Positions 6,507-14,508 of a stretch of DNA of 38,254 nt are shown in pieces. The DNA is from Faecalimonas umbilicata. Its GTDB lineage: Bacteria; Bacillota; Clostridia; Lachnospirales; Lachnospiraceae. The stretch is taken from NCBI RefSeq assembly GCF_004346095.1, contig NZ_SLZV01000030.1:1-38254 (forward strand). The letters are read 5' to 3'. Position numbers and translations under genes: made by a program. Every line of letters starts with the position of its first letter. The first letter of the stretch is position 1. Under the pieces are notes generated by a model that searched no databases, was not told the origin of the DNA, and saw only the letters and a program-made list of their open reading frames with translations.

Positions 6507-7817
6507 TTAATTTGTATTTTTTTCAAAAAACAGCATAATTTTTACTATGAATTGTTTTTCCTCATTTATGCACTTTAGTGTACCATTATATTTTTCAACT
6601 GCATCTTTTACACTCGGAAGTCCCCAACCATGAAATTCTCTATTTTTCTTTGTTGTTGAAGGAAAATGTGCAAATGACTCTTTATTTTCTTCACACGCAT
6701 TAGAAACCTTTATAAGTAAAAAGTGATTAATCCGGCGTATAGTCAACGAAATATTTCCAGGTATTTTCAATTTTTCAGAAGCTTCAATCGCATTATCCAA
6801 TAAGTTTGCCAATATTGTGCACATATCATGTGGTTTAATATTGGTATTCTGCGGGAATTCCACATTCACATTACAGGTAATTCCTTTTTCCTTCATTTTT
6901 CCCAATTTACTATTAATCACTACGTCAACAACGTCTATTCCTGTCCAAGTAGTTTTCGATAATTGCATTATTGGGCGACTTATTTCTGTAATATAATTCT
7001 TTGCCTCCAACGTTTTTTCTTCATCTAAAAGCTGATATAATACATTCAAATGGTTATTTAAATCATGGTATAGCTTTGCATTACCTGTATAAATTTCATT
7101 AATAGTTTTATAATTTTCTTCGAGCAGTTCATTTCGCATTTCTGCAAAATCTAATTTCATTTTTTCTTCTTTGCTTTCTATTACAAAATAGACTGTAAAA
7201 AAAAGTAATGACCAAAGAGCTATAAATACAAACCACACACCTGTCATTGTATAATTAAATGTCTTAAATGTTTGATTAACTAAGTATACAAATCCCAAAA
7301 ATCCCGCACAGGATATAATTAAAATTGTATATACATAGTTCTTCTTCAATGAAAAAGAATATAAATATTTCTTTATCATAAAATACAGCAGTATCCATAA
7401 AAACTTTATAACACAAATCATTACTACACGTAAAATTCCTCTTGTAGAAACTAGCGCAGTAAATGTATCATAACCACCATAAAAATTCGATACAAGAGTA
7501 AAAATCAAAAAGTCGAAACAGCTTAAACATAATACATAAAAACTTGCGATTGAAAATAGTTCTATATACTTTCTCCTGTAGATAATTTTAGCGGTAATAC
7601 TCATATATAATACAAATAATATAATCGTAAAATAAGAAAATATTGATACATGATTGCAAATTTGTATTAATACAGTTCCTATTATTGCTAATTCTCTATC
7701 TAATATAAAGTTTTGCTTTCCTCGTTGCTTATATAACAAAATACTATATATTTTATATAATACAAATACTTCAACAAAACTTGCTAAAATTTCAATTCCA
7801 TTATATACAATATTCAT
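6507..7817 (-). CDS. agrC: AgrC-like quorum-sensing histidine kinase (GHKL family)
   Basis: This 436-residue protein has roughly six hydrophobic segments in its first 215 residues, the polytopic sensor seen in AgrC/ComD kinases. A coiled region follows (KEEKMKLDFAEMRNELLEEN), then the phosphoacceptor segment LYHDLNNHLNVLYQLL. The GHKL ATPase domain has NLLDNAIEAS and GWGLPSV. It should bind the cyclic peptide made from agrD and phosphorylate the regulator encoded just upstream (4-base overlap). It is the last gene of the agr-like operon; the terminator lies at 6341-6376. Confidence 0.9.
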   Translation of the reverse strand: MNIVYNGIEILASFVEVFVLYKIYSILLYKQRGKQNFILDRELAIIGTVLIQICNHVSIFSYFTIILFVLYMSITAKIIYRRKYIELFSIASFYVLCLSCFDFLIFTLVSNFYGGYDTFTALVSTRGILRVVMICVIKFLWILLYFMIKKYLYSFSLKKNYVYTILIISCAGFLGFVYLVNQTFKTFNYTMTGVWFVFIALWSLLFFTVYFVIESKEEKMKLDFAEMRNELLEENYKTINEIYTGNAKLYHDLNNHLNVLYQLLDEEKTLEAKNYITEISRPIMQLSKTTWTGIDVVDVVINSKLGKMKEKGITCNVNVEFPQNTNIKPHDMCTILANLLDNAIEASEKLKIPGNISLTIRRINHFLLIKVSNACEENKESFAHFPSTTKKNREFHGWGLPSVKDAVEKYNGTLKCINEEKQFIVKIMLFFEKNTN

Positions 7818-8533
7818 ATCTGTTCACTCCAGAAGTCACTTAACTTCGTTTTTATTTGTTCCAGTTTTGCCTGGCTTGCTGGCAAACGAATTCCATTCTT
7901 CAGTTCTACAATTCCATCTTTTATTCCCATAATATGGGCTAGATTAACAATATCCCCACGATCAACATATACAAAATCATCAGATCGAAATTCTTTAAAC
8001 ACCTGTGTAAGACTCTTTCTTACCTTGGTCACTGAATTATCTAATAATGTTATTACAGAATTTTTTCCTTCTCTTTGAATATACAAAATCTTATGATAAG
8101 GTATTTTTTCTACTCTAGTTGGTGTTTCTATTGCATAAAATTCATCTGTCTGTATCTTTATCATATTGATAGCATCCTTCAACGCCTGTGGTAACCTAGA
8201 GCCTATTGAGTTTTTGGGTATATATCTAAAGATTGACAATTCAAATGCATCTACGGCATATTTTAAATGTGATGTAATAAATATGATTAACACTTCCGGT
8301 AAATACCTTTTAACATATGCAGCTAAATTCATACCGTCTATATTAGGCATTTCAATATCACTAAGGATTAGATCATAATATTTCCCTTCCTGAATATCAT
8401 ATTGTAAATTCTCACTCTGAGTATAAACCGTTATGTCTGCAAATTCGTTACTCTTTTTTAAAAATTCCATTACTTTTTTCTTTAATATTTCTACTGTTTT
8501 TTCGTTATCATCACATATAGCAATGTAAATCAT
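7814..8533 (-). CDS. agrA: AgrA-like response regulator with LytTR DNA-binding domain
   Basis: The ATG at 8533 has AAGGAGG six bases upstream; an earlier in-frame start lacks one. The receiver domain (about 1-125) has CDDNE, the phosphoacceptor in LILSDIEMPNIDGM, and FITSH. The LytTR domain (about 140-235) begins with ETPTRVEKIPYHKILYIQ and ends KNGIRLPASQAKLEQIK. LytTR proteins bind pairs of direct repeats spaced 21-22 bp; exactly such pairs lie upstream of agrB (9972-9998) and of the epipeptide operon (14871-14897). These are therefore its predicted targets. Confidence 0.92.
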   Translation of the reverse strand: MIYIAICDDNEKTVEILKKKVMEFLKKSNEFADITVYTQSENLQYDIQEGKYYDLILSDIEMPNIDGMNLAAYVKRYLPEVLIIFITSHLKYAVDAFELSIFRYIPKNSIGSRLPQALKDAINMIKIQTDEFYAIETPTRVEKIPYHKILYIQREGKNSVITLLDNSVTKVRKSLTQVFKEFRSDDFVYVDRGDIVNLAHIMGIKDGIVELKNGIRLPASQAKLEQIKTKLSDFWSEQI

Positions 8534-8585
8534 GATACGCCTCCTTATGAGCAATCACTTTATTATAGCAGATTCTAGTGATTTG

Positions 8586-9122
8586 TTAAATCATAAATGT
8601 ATAAAAAATTCCTCTCCTTAAATCATGGAAAAACATTTCTTTTTCATTTATTACCAATTCATACATGTCTTTTGTTACTGCGCATTTATAATAATAAATC
8701 CCTGTTTCATGTTGCTTTACTTTTGTTATAATATCTGCTACTACCTCATCTATTTTCATTTCTTGATGCGGAGATGCTGGCCACTTTTTTATCATAGATC
8801 GTACCTGAGTTTTATTCAATTTTACCTTTTTTGCAAAGTAAAATTTTTGGGGGAATTTTAACTCTCTTGTAGTTCCTAACTCTTTTAAAACAAGGTCAAA
8901 AACATCTTTCCCTTCTTCATACGGAAATCCCATTTCTAAATAAGCCTGTATATGCAAAATTGAAGTTTCTAAATACTTAATATTTTCTGTGTTTTGATAG
9001 TATTGATACAACTGAAAAACAGCATCAATAAATGTATCTTTTACGGATATATCTTTATATTGTACACTTCCTGCTGCTAATTTAATTGCTTCAATATATA
9101 CTCCATTCTCTCTTATCTGCAT
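8586..9122 (-). CDS. Hypothetical 178-residue protein in the agr locus
   Basis: A strong GGGAGG site precedes the ATG at 9122. The product is soluble, Lys/Glu/Tyr-rich, without signal peptide or membrane helix. The first half looks helical (for example FIDAVFQLYQYYQNTENIKY) and the second half mixed, ending FFHDLRRGIFYTFMI. I do not recognise a family. It sits between the agrD terminator and the response regulator and is co-transcribed with the latter, where classical agr loci have no gene. It may modulate signal production or sensing, but nothing in the sequence proves that. Confidence 0.75.
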   Translation of the reverse strand: MQIRENGVYIEAIKLAAGSVQYKDISVKDTFIDAVFQLYQYYQNTENIKYLETSILHIQAYLEMGFPYEEGKDVFDLVLKELGTTRELKFPQKFYFAKKVKLNKTQVRSMIKKWPASPHQEMKIDEVVADIITKVKQHETGIYYYKCAVTKDMYELVINEKEMFFHDLRRGIFYTFMI

Positions 9123-9154
9123 TTCTATTCCTCCCTATATACTTCATTTAGCAT

Positions 9155-9190
9155 AAAAGATGCCGGAATATCAACACTCTGGCATCTTTT
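9155..9190 (-). terminator. Hairpin between agrD and the downstream genes
   Basis: AAAAGATGCC (9155-9164) and GGCATCTTTT (9181-9190) form a perfect 10-bp stem. It follows agrD and probably terminates part of the transcription, so that agrBD mRNA exceeds that of the kinase/regulator genes. Confidence 0.8.
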
Positions 9191-9216
9191 ATTTATATAC
9201 ATGTATTAACTTTACC

Positions 9217-9321
9217 TTATTTCAGACATTCCGGTAATTTAGGCTGATATGAAAGACAAACAGATGCACAATTTGCTCCCCATATTGCACAAGCTTCTAT
9301 ACACATAGCAAGAAATTTCAT
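9217..9321 (-). CDS. agrD: AgrD-like cyclic peptide autoinducer precursor (34 aa)
   Basis: The ATG at 9321 overlaps the agrB stop (ATGA) and follows AAAGGAGTTATAGG. The peptide runs MKFLAMCIEACAIWGANC, ASVCLSYQPKLPECLK. It has the AgrD layout: an amphipathic N-terminal helix, a core with Cys/Ser, and an acidic/proline tail. The tail YQPKLPECL aligns with HQPEEPKSL of C. perfringens AgrD, which puts the predicted ring just before Y25. The ring nucleophile is uncertain (C18, S20 or C22). Five cysteines is unusual for AgrD. AgrB should cut the tail and cyclise the core for export as the signal. Confidence 0.88.
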   Translation of the reverse strand: MKFLAMCIEACAIWGANCASVCLSYQPKLPECLK

Positions 9322-9914
9322 AGTCCTATAACTCCTTTCTTTGTATACAATAAAAATTTAGGTTTATCAGTAATCAGCATAAATACTGCTACCAAACAAA
9401 TACTTAATACCATCATACCCATGATCTCTTTATCTACTACTGATAAAAATAATGCAGCAAAGACATTTATGTTCAAAATATTCCTAGCCATAATCTTACA
9501 CCGACTTTTTTTATTTTCACCAATAGGCTGATTTTCATTAACCACCGGTGCATGGATAGCAATATAGTAACTACTTAATACCAGCAAAATCAACCATATT
9601 TCTAATGGAAGCTTTGTATAAATTATATTGTTAAAAAGTAATAAAAATAAATACGAAATGTTACTAATCAAAAAGCATCTAAAATATGTAACTGCATGAT
9701 ATCCACCCGTAAATACTCTCAATGGTGCAAACACCAATAGGAATATTACACCTAATTTAAATTCGTGTAATAAACCTGACACAATCAATATTGAACTTAT
9801 TCCAATCATTGTTGACAAAATAATTTCTATGCCATAAGTATAAACAGCTTCTTTTCTCCTTTCCGAGCCATCTGCTATTCTTTTTGCAAGTTTACTGGAC
9901 ACTTTATTTAACAC
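9318..9914 (-). CDS. agrB: AgrB-like accessory gene regulator protease
   Basis: The start is a GTG at 9914 with GGAGG eight bases upstream. The 198-residue membrane protein has about five hydrophobic segments and the AgrB catalytic core FTGGYHAVTYFRCFLIS, carrying the conserved His and Cys of the family (H77 and C84 in S. aureus AgrB). It cleaves the C-terminal tail of AgrD at the membrane and forms the cyclic signal. It is the first gene after the promoter at 9939-9998, and its stop overlaps the agrD start. Confidence 0.95.
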   Translation of the reverse strand: MLNKVSSKLAKRIADGSERRKEAVYTYGIEIILSTMIGISSILIVSGLLHEFKLGVIFLLVFAPLRVFTGGYHAVTYFRCFLISNISYLFLLLFNNIIYTKLPLEIWLILLVLSSYYIAIHAPVVNENQPIGENKKSRCKIMARNILNINVFAALFLSVVDKEIMGMMVLSICLVAVFMLITDKPKFLLYTKKGVIGL

Positions 9915-9938
9915 CTTTAATCCCTCCCTATGTCATGA

Positions 9939-9998
9939 ATTATAGCAAAACCTTTTGCTTTTTTCTTATTATGTCCATAAATTCAGGGATTTTTGTCC
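9939..9998 (-). promoter_or_regulatory. agrBD promoter with LytTR-type direct repeats
   Basis: Reading on the minus strand: GTGGACAAAAAT (GGACA at 9994-9998), a second GGACA 22 bases later (9972-9976), 27 bases, then TATAAT (9939-9944) preceded by TGC, an extended -10. There is no good -35, typical of an activated promoter. The -10 is 24 bases before the agrB GTG. The same arrangement and the same 12-mer occur at 14838-14897. Confidence 0.8.
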
Positions 9999-10031
9999 AC
10001 GAATTCTTTTTCGTCTTCTCCAGCGCATAAC

Positions 10032-10056
10032 AAAAGGCACTAATCAGTGCCTTTTT
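10032..10056 (-). terminator. Terminator of the epipeptide/metK operon
   Basis: AAAAGGCAC, loop TAATCA, GTGCCTTTTT: a nine-base stem overlapping the metK stop codon on its 3' side. Confidence 0.88.
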
Positions 10057-11251
10057 CTGTATCATTCTTATATTTTTTTAAATCCTCTACCTTATCTAAT
10101 CTTTCCCATGGTAAATCTAAATCTAATCTTCCAAAATGTCCATATGCTGACACCTGCTTATATATAGGCTGTCTTAAATCAAGCATTTTTATAATACCAG
10201 TAGGACTCAAGTCAAAATTATCTCTTATAATATGAATTAACATATCCTCTGGCAATTCACCTGTTCCAAATGTATTAATTCCTATTGAGATTGGTTTTGC
10301 TACACCAATTGCATATGAAAGTTGAATTTCACATTTATGTGCCAAATCTGCCGCTACAATATTTTTAGCAATATAACGAGCTGCATATGCTGCTGACCTA
10401 TCTACTTTTGTACAATCCTTTCCAGAAAAAGCTCCTCCTCCATGATGAGCATATCCTCCATATGTGTCCACAATAATTTTCCGCCCTGTTAAACCACTAT
10501 CACCATGCGGTCCACCAATTACAAAACGTCCCGTAGGATTTACGTAAAATTTGGTTTCAGAATCTACCATTCTCTGAGGTAAAACACAATCGAAGACATA
10601 ATGTTTAATGTCTTTTTGTATCTGTTCCTGAGATATTTCAGGATCGTGCTGTGTAGACAAAACCACCGCTTCTAATCGTACAGGTTTCCCTTGCTCATTA
10701 TACTCTACTGTAACCTGCGTTTTCCCATCTGGTCTAAGATAAGCAAGAGTTCCATTTTTGCGGACTTTCGCAAGCTGTCTAGCTAATTTATGAGCCAACG
10801 AAATAGCATACGGCATAAATTCATCTGTTTCATTCGTTGCATAACCGAACATCATCCCCTGATCACCGGCACCTAGCATACTTTTTGCATTTTCGCACTC
10901 ATTCTGCTCTTTTACTTCTAATGCTTCATTTACCCCCTGTGCAATATCCTTAGACTGCTCATCAATACATGTAATAACTCCACAGGTATCAGCATCAAAT
11001 CCATATTTTCCCCTTGTGTATCCAATGTTACGAAGGGTTTCTCTAACAATCTGAGGAATATCAATATATGCTTGCGTTGTTATCTCCCCCATAACTAATA
11101 CTAATCCTGTAGTTATACTGGTTTCGCAGGCAACACGACTCATTGGATCTTTTTCAATCAGTGCATCTAATATCGCATCGGAAATTGCATCACAAATTTT
11201 ATCTGGATGTCCCTCGGTAACTGATTCTGATGTAAATAATATCTTTTCCAT
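10040..11251 (-). CDS. metK: S-adenosylmethionine synthetase
   Basis: This full-length, 403-residue MetK starts at an ATG with AGGGAGGAG upstream. Family signatures are present: [20 protein letters not shown] at the N-terminus, [12 protein letters not shown] near residue 126, and [19 protein letters not shown] near residue 270. It makes SAM from ATP and methionine. It is the last gene of the epipeptide operon, 13 bases after the peptidase gene and ahead of a strong terminator. As metK is essential and normally chromosomal, this is probably an extra copy serving the radical SAM epimerase, which consumes one SAM per residue modified. A sole housekeeping copy captured by the operon is the alternative. 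Confidence 0.97.
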   Translation of the reverse strand: MEKILFTSESVTEGHPDKICDAISDAILDALIEKDPMSRVACETSITTGLVLVMGEITTQAYIDIPQIVRETLRNIGYTRGKYGFDADTCGVITCIDEQSKDIAQGVNEALEVKEQNECENAKSMLGAGDQGMMFGYATNETDEFMPYAISLAHKLARQLAKVRKNGTLAYLRPDGKTQVTVEYNEQGKPVRLEAVVLSTQHDPEISQEQIQKDIKHYVFDCVLPQRMVDSETKFYVNPTGRFVIGGPHGDSGLTGRKIIVDTYGGYAHHGGGAFSGKDCTKVDRSAAYAARYIAKNIVAADLAHKCEIQLSYAIGVAKPISIGINTFGTGELPEDMLIHIIRDNFDLSPTGIIKMLDLRQPIYKQVSAYGHFGRLDLDLPWERLDKVEDLKKYKNDTEKGTD

Positions 11252-11264
11252 ATTTTTCTCCTCC

Positions 11265-11972
11265 CTATTGTGATAACCATGAAAAAATCCCTAAAACGCC
11301 AAACATAATTATACCTCTAATAGCATCTTCTAATGTGGTAGCTACTTTGTCTTTTTTTATATTTGTTTTATTGAATAATGTAACAACTGCATAATATCCA
11401 TCACTTTTTACTATTGGAATGAAATTCACCAGCACATTAGAAATCACCAAATAACAATACGGTAGCTGTTTTGGAAAAAATAATAGTACAAGCAATACAT
11501 AAATACAATTCATAAAATTTCCAGCCAGATAAATTGCAATCCTTTTGTATTTAGAAACCATATAGCTATATGAAGTATCTACATAAAATGCAGGCCAAAT
11601 AAACATAAATTTAAACCCTATTTTGACTCGACTTTTAGGATAAAATATTTTCAAAAATAATACATGTCCAAGTTCATGAATAAATATATTTATTATTAAA
11701 ACTAAAGTTGCTGGAAGAAAATTTACATCTATAATAGAATACGTTGTAGTTCTAAAATATAAATATAATGTCAGAAGAATCATGAAAATCATTCCCATCA
11801 TATATAGTATATTATCTTTATCATTTCTTACGAACTCCAGTTTTTCCTTTCCGAACAGTGAATCAAATGTTGCATTATCCAATTTAAAGAAATTATTATT
11901 TTTTTCTACAATCGTAAAATCTCTTTTACTGTCCTGAGCTATGGTATATTCTTCATGTTTAAATATTTTCAA
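11265..11972 (-). CDS. epeP: EpeP/YydH-like M50 membrane metallopeptidase
   Basis: The start is a TTG at 11972 inside the end of the epimerase gene, with AGAAGGA upstream. This 235-residue membrane protein has several helices, the zinc motif HELGH at 99-103, and the second M50 motif [13 protein letters not shown] with the metal-binding aspartate near 191. In the B. subtilis epe (yyd) operon the M50 peptidase releases the modified 17-residue core from its leader at the membrane. Gene order and peptide features here support the same role, with predicted cleavage before W33 of the precursor. Confidence 0.88.
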   Translation of the reverse strand: MKIFKHEEYTIAQDSKRDFTIVEKNNNFFKLDNATFDSLFGKEKLEFVRNDKDNILYMMGMIFMILLTLYLYFRTTTYSIIDVNFLPATLVLIINIFIHELGHVLFLKIFYPKSRVKIGFKFMFIWPAFYVDTSYSYMVSKYKRIAIYLAGNFMNCIYVLLVLLFFPKQLPYCYLVISNVLVNFIPIVKSDGYYAVVTLFNKTNIKKDKVATTLEDAIRGIIMFGVLGIFSWLSQ

Positions 11973-12891
11973 AATATCCTTCTTCCTTCAGCAATCTTAA
12001 AAACCAATCATCTTTAAATAAAAATCCACATAACTCACACGGAGAAGTCAAACTCTGCGGATATTCTATATTCTTTTTCTTTAATAATTCCAAAAATGGT
12101 GTAAAACCTTCTGTATAGATTTTATGTAAAACCTTATTATAATCTATAGACTGAATGATTGCACTCAAGCTCTCTTCATGTAAATTTCCCATTAATAAAA
12201 GCGTATTTTCTACGACTTGTGAGCAACATGGATATACTTCTAACTTTGCATTAATCAATAATGTTCGATCTAAAAGTCCAATACAGCGCGCTTCATGTTT
12301 CTTCAAATCAATAACTTTTATAAACTGGGAATCAGAAAATATCTCTGCTGATCCGGTATTAATAACTGGTTGATATGCATAATTTGTCTTAAAGGCATGT
12401 TCCCCCATCTCATTGATAATATCACCTGGCTGAATACCATCTTTTAAGAAGCAACCAACAATTTCCGTACTTACCTCTAAATCATTTGCAATATCTACAA
12501 TATTTAAGATATTCTGCAAATCAATAAATTCCTTATGAAATTGATCATAACTAAAGGAAATCATTTTTATCTTAGATTTATTTCTTTCAATAAAATTTCT
12601 TGCCTTATTGATGTCCTTTCCCCAGAATCCATTAGTTTTAATTGTAATTCCAACTTTTCTACCATAATCAAAATTAATTATATGCTCTACCAAATCAGGA
12701 TATAGCATAGGTTCACCGCCAGTCACACCAATGAGATCTATAGACGGACATTCCTTAATATTTTTTAGAATCAAATCTAATTCCTCTATTGTAAGAGTTT
12801 TACCTCTTACAAGCCCTCTTGAGTCACAACACATTTTACATCTTGCATTACAATTTTCAGTTAATAAAATTCCACATCCTTTAAATTCCAT
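11959..12891 (-). CDS. epeE: Radical SAM peptide epimerase (EpeE/YydG-like)
   Basis: The ATG at 12891 has AGAAGGAGAT upstream. The 310-residue enzyme carries the radical SAM [4Fe-4S] motif C14-x3-C18-x2-C21 (CNARCKMC) and a GGEP segment at 58-61 that binds SAM. C-terminal cysteines for an auxiliary cluster are C203, C222/C223 and CELC (C285, C288). EpeE uses a cysteine, reported as C223 in B. subtilis, to give back a hydrogen atom after abstraction from the alpha carbon; by my count a Cys is at 223 here (PCCS). It should convert Ile36 and Val44 of the EpeX-like precursors to D configuration. Next to the precursor, peptidase and ABC genes the assignment is strong. Confidence 0.92.
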   Translation of the reverse strand: MEFKGCGILLTENCNARCKMCCDSRGLVRGKTLTIEELDLILKNIKECPSIDLIGVTGGEPMLYPDLVEHIINFDYGRKVGITIKTNGFWGKDINKARNFIERNKSKIKMISFSYDQFHKEFIDLQNILNIVDIANDLEVSTEIVGCFLKDGIQPGDIINEMGEHAFKTNYAYQPVINTGSAEIFSDSQFIKVIDLKKHEARCIGLLDRTLLINAKLEVYPCCSQVVENTLLLMGNLHEESLSAIIQSIDYNKVLHKIYTEGFTPFLELLKKKNIEYPQSLTSPCELCGFLFKDDWFLRLLKEEGYFENI

Positions 12892-13588
12892 TTTTTTCCC
12901 ATCTCCTTCTAAAAATAAAAATTATACATAATACAGTAGCAAATAATGCTATTGAATATAAAATATTTTCTTGAATCATCAAATAATCGCTATTTCGTGT
13001 ATTAAAGTACTGGTTAAACTTTATGAAAACAGGATTTGAAGCGTCATACCTAACCAAAAAGCTCAATTTGGGGTTAGCAATCGAAGCCACCATTGAAAAT
13101 AACCAAAAAGCAAAATTTACTACATAGGCTCCAATAACACTTTTAAACAAAAATCCCCACATACTTGCCAATAATATTTCATAAATAATTGCACTTTCGA
13201 AGTAGAACAAAGTTGCCAAAGTATAAGAGAAATCCTGATACACAATACTTATACCTATAACTCCACCAAAAACAATAATACTCATCCATGCTAATATCAC
13301 CGCAATTTTTGTCAAAAAATAGCGAAGCCAATTGTATCCCATAAGTTTATAAAATAGGATATTTTTATTTTTGTAATCTGATACAAAAGACTGAATAATC
13401 AATACTGGAAAAATAAGCATTCCAAACTGTGTGATTACCGTATAAATGCTAACGTATAGCTCACTAATTGTCGGATTGGAAATTTTATCCAGACTTACAA
13501 GTAGTACATATCCTAGAACAAAACAGATTGCTACAGTAAGTAAATAAAATAAAAAAAAGTGATTTTTTATATTTTTTCTTATTTCCAT
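12881..13588 (-). CDS. epeB: ABC-2-like permease (EpeB/YydJ-like)
   Basis: This 235-residue protein has about six transmembrane helices (N-terminal FFLFYLLTVAICFVLGYVLL, C-terminal IALFATVLCIIFIFRRR) and no ATPase domain. The gene begins two bases before the ATPase gene ends its frame and overlaps the epimerase start by 11 bases, so it is one operon. In the B. subtilis system the EpeAB transporter is linked to immunity against the mature peptide; export is also possible. The assignment is by position and topology rather than specific motifs. Confidence 0.82.
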   Translation of the reverse strand: MEIRKNIKNHFFLFYLLTVAICFVLGYVLLVSLDKISNPTISELYVSIYTVITQFGMLIFPVLIIQSFVSDYKNKNILFYKLMGYNWLRYFLTKIAVILAWMSIIVFGGVIGISIVYQDFSYTLATLFYFESAIIYEILLASMWGFLFKSVIGAYVVNFAFWLFSMVASIANPKLSFLVRYDASNPVFIKFNQYFNTRNSDYLMIQENILYSIALFATVLCIIFIFRRRWEKNGI

Positions 13589-13589
13589 A

Positions 13590-14219
13590 TTATTCCCCCC
13601 TTATATACATAGCTACAATCTCGTCTTTAGAAGCAATTTCTGTAATTTCCAGATTGTTAATATAATAGTATTTCCCTTCCATATATTCTAAATCAGATAA
13701 ATTATGTGTAATATTGATAATAACCGCTTCATGAGTTTTCTTATATTCCATAAGGAATTCATACAAATCTATAGAACTATTTTTATCCAAAGCATTTGTA
13801 AATTCATCTAATATAATCACTTTAGGGTCTGCTGATAAAAACGCCAATAATTTTATTTTTTGCTTCTGACCATCACTCATCTTCTTGATTTGCAAGTTTT
13901 TAGATACTTTATTTAATTTTAACAGGTCATATAAACCCATAATTTTCTGTGCTTCAAATTTCTTTTTTAATAATTTTATCACATCATCAAGAGTAAACTC
14001 TGCCGGAATATTACTACTGCTTCCAATAAGAATTGCCTCCTGATTTTCTTCAATTTTTCCCTCAAATTCTAACATTCCTACACATGTTTTAGCAAAACTT
14101 GATTTTCCAGCGCCATTGCTTCCTAAAATATGGTTTATATATTTCTTATCAAATGAAATGTTTACATTTTCAAGTAGCTTTTTTTTCCCTACTTTCAAAC
14201 TATAATTAATCAGTTTCAT
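13590..14219 (-). CDS. epeA: ABC transporter ATPase (EpeA/YydI-like)
   Basis: The ATG at 14219 follows AGGAGACTGCA; a longer frame back to 14264 would run through the upstream hairpin. The 209-residue ATPase has Walker A GSNGAGKSS near residue 33, signature MSDGQKQKIK (a variant of LSGGQ), Walker B VIILDEFTNA and the H-loop NITHNLSD. It pairs with the permease that follows. Probable role: self-immunity or export of the epipeptide. Confidence 0.9.
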   Translation of the reverse strand: MKLINYSLKVGKKKLLENVNISFDKKYINHILGSNGAGKSSFAKTCVGMLEFEGKIEENQEAILIGSSSNIPAEFTLDDVIKLLKKKFEAQKIMGLYDLLKLNKVSKNLQIKKMSDGQKQKIKLLAFLSADPKVIILDEFTNALDKNSSIDLYEFLMEYKKTHEAVIINITHNLSDLEYMEGKYYYINNLEITEIASKDEIVAMYIRGE

Positions 14220-14235
14220 TGCAGTCTCCTTTCCA

Positions 14236-14280
14236 AATAGGTGTTTATAAAATATATGAAGCATTCTATAAACACCTATT
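14236..14280 (-). terminator. Stem-loop between the precursor genes and the transporter genes
   Basis: AATAGGTGTTTATA (14236-14249) and TATAAACACCTATT (14267-14280) form a perfect 14-bp stem with a 17-base loop. No long T tract follows, so it is better read as a partial terminator or mRNA-stabilising hairpin that keeps precursor mRNA above transporter/enzyme mRNA. Confidence 0.65.
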
Positions 14281-14325
14281 TCTCATAAAATATGATAAGT
14301 CTACAAATCTCTCGTCTTTTTATAT

Positions 14326-14475
14326 TTAGTGCCCTTTACTACCAACGACAGCTTTAAGGGTAGCGACAATGAAGTACCACATGCTGTTAATATTTTCCAG
14401 TTTTAAGGCCTCCATTTTCTGATCCATAACCTCTTTTTTTGTTTCGTTATTTTCTTTAAATTCATTAATTTTCAT
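14326..14475 (-). CDS. epeX: EpeX/YydF-like epipeptide precursor, copy 2 (49 aa)
   Basis: The ATG at 14475 follows ATGGAGGAATTAGAG, a strong site. The 49-residue peptide has a charged leader (MKINEFKENNETKKEVMDQK, then MEALKLENINSM) and the core WYFIVATLKAVVGSKGH. B. subtilis YydF is also 49 residues with a 17-residue core starting WYF and ending GH. In an ungapped alignment I36 and V44 here fall on the V36 and I44 that YydG converts to D residues. The core is identical to that of copy 1, although nine of its codons differ silently. Confidence 0.93.
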   Translation of the reverse strand: MKINEFKENNETKKEVMDQKMEALKLENINSMWYFIVATLKAVVGSKGH

Positions 14476-14508
14476 CTCTAATTCCTCCATTTTAAATCAA
14501 TTTTTTTA

